From Tritrichomonas foetus (Eukaryota > Parabasalia > Tritrichomonadida > Tritrichomonadidae): a DNA stretch of 18,609 nucleotides. The stretch's first letter is position 1. Every line of letters starts with the position of its first letter. The notes beneath the pieces were generated by a model that searched no databases, was not told where the DNA came from, and saw only the letters and a list, made by a program, of their open reading frames with translations. Position numbers and translations under genes: made by a program. The stretch covers positions 1 to 18,609 of the forward strand of contig MLAK01001356.1 in NCBI GenBank assembly GCA_001839685.1, in the 5' to 3' direction. This document shows positions 16,025 to 18,609 of the stretch, piece by piece.

Positions 16025-16486
16025 TCATTTCATCTTGATTACATACTTAACTGTTCCAGAAAACCAGTTTTTATCATCTGGATGATTTTGAATGAAAGCT
16101 TTCACAACTTCGATCATTTCATCTTGATTCAGCATTCCAACATGACCAAACTTGCTTTCATCTGTTGAATTAAAATCGTGACATGTTGCATCTTTGAATG
16201 TTTGACATGCATAAATTGCTCCATTTGCTTCAAGTGCTCCATCACCNCCACAATAGACTGCTTCATATGTCATATTACTTGTTTCTGAGTTATGTATTTT
16301 GACACCACATTGAACTGGAATGCCTGTATTATATGTATATGAAGTTCTAATTCCTGGATATTGAAGTTCTGTTGATAACCATGCTTGTATATGATCATAA
16401 ATTGCATCTGTTGTTTCAGTACTGGGAATTTTTGTTTATCAGTAATTGTTCCTTATTATTGTGAACTCATCATTCCAAGTTTTTGA
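16025..16486 (-). pseudogene. LCAT-like lipase/acyltransferase, C-terminal remnant
   Basis: The last about 137 codons (16025-16435) encode the C-terminal part of a lecithin:cholesterol acyltransferase-like alpha/beta hydrolase. YPGIRTSYTYNTGIPV aligns with the PGVEVYC...TYIYDHGFP region of LCAT, GGDGALEANGAIYAC holds the catalytic Asp (codon at 16241-16243) and FGHVGML the catalytic His. Immediately upstream are two consecutive in-frame stops, TGA TAA (16436-16441). Homology resumes beyond them in the same frame (KTWNDEFTIIRNNY, like WPEDHVFISTPSFNY), then shifts frame near 16487. The nucleophile-serine half is absent. An ambiguous base (n) at 16247 lies in a Gly codon next to the catalytic Asp. 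An assembly error is possible but would have to explain two stops, a shift and the missing half. Confidence 0.78.
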
Positions 16487-16886
16487 AATACATGTTTTGA
16501 TGATAAGGTGGTAGAAATACGAAAGAGAAGTATGAAATAATGAAGTGATTGTACAAGTGATGGATATTTATAAGAGTCCATCTGATCGTGCACTCTCATT
16601 AGTGCTCTATTAATGACAGATATATACTTAAAAAAATGGATAAACAATTTCCATTTCAAATTTAAATGATGCATGAATAAATTCAATAAAATATTTAATA
16701 TTTTGTAATAACAACAACATTAATGATATGATGATAGTTTAATCAATTTTATTCAATATGGTAAATTATCATTTGATATTCTTCAATTCACACAATTTGA
16801 ACAAAACAAAACATAATAATAATAAACCAAAAATGGAAAATAGAGCTTTCATGAGATCAAGGTTTAACAGATTAATTTGCGATTAT
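16487..16886. other. Spacer upstream of LCAT-like remnant
   Basis: A 76-codon minus-strand frame (16456-16686) passes through the remnant in another frame. Its end (RISTTLSSKHVFQK) could be shifted LCAT-like sequence, but the rest is not recognisable. The remainder to 16886 is AT-rich and includes the 3' flank of the RhoGAP gene. Confidence 0.35.
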
Positions 16887-18368
16887 TTACAATGTCTGTA
16901 GAGGATAAATCGACGAAACGTCCCATTTGTTGATCAGTGCATTCAAAAACGAAGAAGAATGAGAAGAAAGCTTGGTTTGGTAGATTGGATCACTGTTGAC
17001 TGAATATACAATATTTGGACCAAATACCATGGCTAAGTTGGATACGTCCATCATGGTGATTTGGCTTGATAATGATAATCTTTTCAGGAATCCGACGAGA
17101 TACATTAGTACATTTCTGTTGAGGGGCTCAAGTTTATTGACAAACTTAAGGAAATTATCAGCACCTTTTATATTCAGAAGTTCAGTTGTAAGTTGTGCAT
17201 TTACAATCGAACCAGAAAGTTGCCTTACCCATAATTTAAATAGTGATGCTAAATCATCAACTTTTTCAGAAGATAAAAAGTCGAGTGATCCTTGATTTAT
17301 TTGGTCGATAAACTTATCAACTTTTCTGAGGTCGCCTGGAAGCCTGAAAATTCCTTGATGAGTCTCACAATCTTTCTGAATCAGTGTTTCAGCTATTTGA
17401 TGCATTACGTATGGAATTGGACAGAATGGATACTCGTCGTGCTGATAAAACATAATATCAGCGAGAGAAACGTCAAATCGTTTGTTCTTTTGCTTGATTA
17501 GATCCGGTATTGATTTGAGGTATACTGGTGTAATTTTTTCCTTTTCTATTGAAATTCCAACATTGATTAAATTTTGGAATTTGATGTAACACCAAATGGC
17601 CAATTCTTTGACCTTTTCATCTTTTGATAGTCTTGCAAGGTGCGAAAGCATCACACTGCGAATCTTTTCAGATGGAAGGTATGTACAAACGACGACGAGA
17701 ATCAAATTGAGGGTTTTCTTCAGGTACTTTCCAGGACATTCATTCGATTGCTTTATCAACTGGACGAAAATCTCATCGACGAGACCGCTATCTCCCTTTT
17801 GGATCATATCAATAATCGAGTTAACAGTTCCAACACACTCCTTTGAATCCCTTACTCCTGTATATTTGAGAATCGATTTGAAGAGCGCATATGCAGCTTT
17901 TTCGGTATTTTTGTCATGTGGAAGAAGTGATCTCTGAATTGGGGCATCCTGGAAAACAAAAGTGTTTAACGGCCTACCTTTATTCGATAAAAATATTTCA
18001 TTGAAAAGCGGCTCGATTTTGTTCTTTGCAATGTCATCGCTGAGACTGTCTGGTATATAGTATTTCGTAGCAGGTAATGTGCTCTTCGCCATGTTTCTGA
18101 TGGCCATCACCGACGTTTTTACTTTTCGCGGGTGGAGGACCGAAATGATTGTTCGATTTCGTTCAGGTGACATCTTGATTCCTTTTTGCCAATTTGGACT
18201 AGCGCTTTTCTGCTGAACGACTTCTTTCGAATCTGGATCTATGACGATTGAGCCTTTCGGTAAAATCCAGGTAGTCGTTTCTGAAACCGGGTTGTAGTAG
18301 AAATGTTTGCCGCTCGCGTGCTTATAGACGTAATAGAAACAGTCTAATTCGTCTTTCCCGCCACTCAT
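16887..18368 (-). CDS. WW-MyTH4-RhoGAP protein, ARHGAP39/Vilse type
   Basis: A 493-residue cytosolic GTPase-activating protein for Rho/Rac-family GTPases. One WW domain (about 8-38) keeps YY (24-25), W34 and P37, but the first Trp position is aromatic/Cys (CFYYVY). A MyTH4 domain (about 150-300) shows LVDEIFVQLIKQSNECP and the following helical region. The RhoGAP domain (about 310-490) has GIFRLPG with the arginine finger R342, then KLWVRQLSGSIV, NLAMVFGPNI and a final helix. The same domain order (WW, MyTH4, RhoGAP) defines Vilse/ARHGAP39, which tunes Rac in actin signalling; the animal form has two WW domains and is much longer. MyTH4 often binds microtubules, so this may link actin and microtubule systems (inference). 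TCATTT (Inr-like) has its A 10 nt before the ATG. The stop TAA runs into TAAA. Confidence 0.92.
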   Translation of the reverse strand: MSGGKDELDCFYYVYKHASGKHFYYNPVSETTTWILPKGSIVIDPDSKEVVQQKSASPNWQKGIKMSPERNRTIISVLHPRKVKTSVMAIRNMAKSTLPATKYYIPDSLSDDIAKNKIEPLFNEIFLSNKGRPLNTFVFQDAPIQRSLLPHDKNTEKAAYALFKSILKYTGVRDSKECVGTVNSIIDMIQKGDSGLVDEIFVQLIKQSNECPGKYLKKTLNLILVVVCTYLPSEKIRSVMLSHLARLSKDEKVKELAIWCYIKFQNLINVGISIEKEKITPVYLKSIPDLIKQKNKRFDVSLADIMFYQHDEYPFCPIPYVMHQIAETLIQKDCETHQGIFRLPGDLRKVDKFIDQINQGSLDFLSSEKVDDLASLFKLWVRQLSGSIVNAQLTTELLNIKGADNFLKFVNKLEPLNRNVLMYLVGFLKRLSLSSQITMMDVSNLAMVFGPNIVYSVNSDPIYQTKLSSHSSSFLNALINKWDVSSIYPLQTL

Positions 18369-18609
18369 TGAATGAAATGAATCAATTGATCATATTTATT
18401 TCAATTTATGTAATATTTCTCACTTTTTGAATTTGAAAACAAATGTTTTAAAATTTATTTGAATCAAAAGTTTATTTAAAAACCGACACTTTTTGAGTGT
18501 GAATCGCGAAATGGTTATTCAATTGAAAATACTTTTTAAAAGATTGGCCAATTTCATATTGAATTGAATGATCTTCATGAAAAACTATTATATATTATGT
18601 TTGAGTCAT
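18369..18609. promoter_or_regulatory. Upstream region of RhoGAP gene
   Basis: AT-rich. On the coding strand GATTCATTTCATTCA directly precedes the ATG and contains a TCAYTW initiator (TCATTT, +1 A at 18378). Two exact ACTTTTTGA copies (18422-18430 and 18488-18496) lie 54 and 120 nt upstream, both in reverse orientation to the gene. No second gene is visible before the window edge. Confidence 0.5.

Noticed and set aside
16996..17937. Plus-strand frames of 68-113 codons
   Set aside because: Antisense to the RhoGAP gene, which shows coherent domains along its full length.
324..18368. A functional cluster of trafficking genes (AP beta, VPS15, LMBD1-like, RhoGAP)
   Set aside because: Genes have mixed orientation and separate promoters, and such functions are common in eukaryotic genomes; proximity alone is no evidence.
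1..18609. CRISPR array, bacterial defence system, phage or viral genes, tRNA genes
   Set aside because: The tandem arrays have no spacers, no tRNA T-arm consensus was seen, and all recognised genes are eukaryotic cellular genes apart from one bacterial-like methyltransferase.

Overview
The window reads as nuclear DNA of a parabasalid protist (a trichomonad such as Tritrichomonas or Trichomonas). It is AT-rich, with compact and mostly intronless eukaryotic genes, short AT-richer spacers, and TAA/TGA stops in the standard code. The single intron has GTATGT at its 5' end and a fused ACTAAC...AG branch point/3' splice site, which is the trichomonad arrangement. Several stop codons run into TAAA, the trichomonad polyadenylation signal. 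Inr-like (TCAYTW) or CCTTT elements lie 8-16 nt upstream of some ATGs. The species call is inference; no marker gene is present.

Layout. A GC-rich hairpin lies at the left edge (1-36). A beta-adaptin of the AP-1/AP-2 type follows (324-2804, +), then a 19-bp tandem repeat and a small broken reading frame (3114-3372). Ribosomal protein S20/uS10 (3410-3772, -) has a four-copy 21-bp array in its promoter. A TRIM37-like RING/B-box/coiled-coil/MATH protein (4088-5458, -) is divergent from a VPS15-like protein (5858-8863, +). A 1.2-kb spacer holds a poly-A/poly-T hairpin and a GC-rich noncoding island. Next come a small SAM methyltransferase, possibly acquired from bacteria (10105-10716, +), a perfectly phased 17-bp minisatellite (10737-10923), and two divergent beta-propeller genes: an unassigned WD40 protein (11095-12078, -) and a Sec13/Seh1-like protein (12350-13255, +). 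Then follow an LMBR1/LMBD1-family membrane protein with one intron (13961-15657, +), an LCAT-like lipase/acyltransferase pseudogene (16025 to about 16486, -), and a WW-MyTH4-RhoGAP protein of the ARHGAP39/Vilse type (16887-18368, -).

How the genes relate. They are independent eukaryotic housekeeping genes, not an operon. Several act in endomembrane or cytoskeletal biology (AP beta, VPS15, LMBD1-like, RhoGAP), but nothing in the sequence ties them together. No defence system, CRISPR array or intact mobile element is visible. The most unusual signals are non-coding: a promoter-associated ACTTTTTGA motif in six exact copies, the 21-bp array, the 17-bp array with a 51-bp higher-order period, and a reproducible fall in GC content from the 5' end of long genes to their 3' end.
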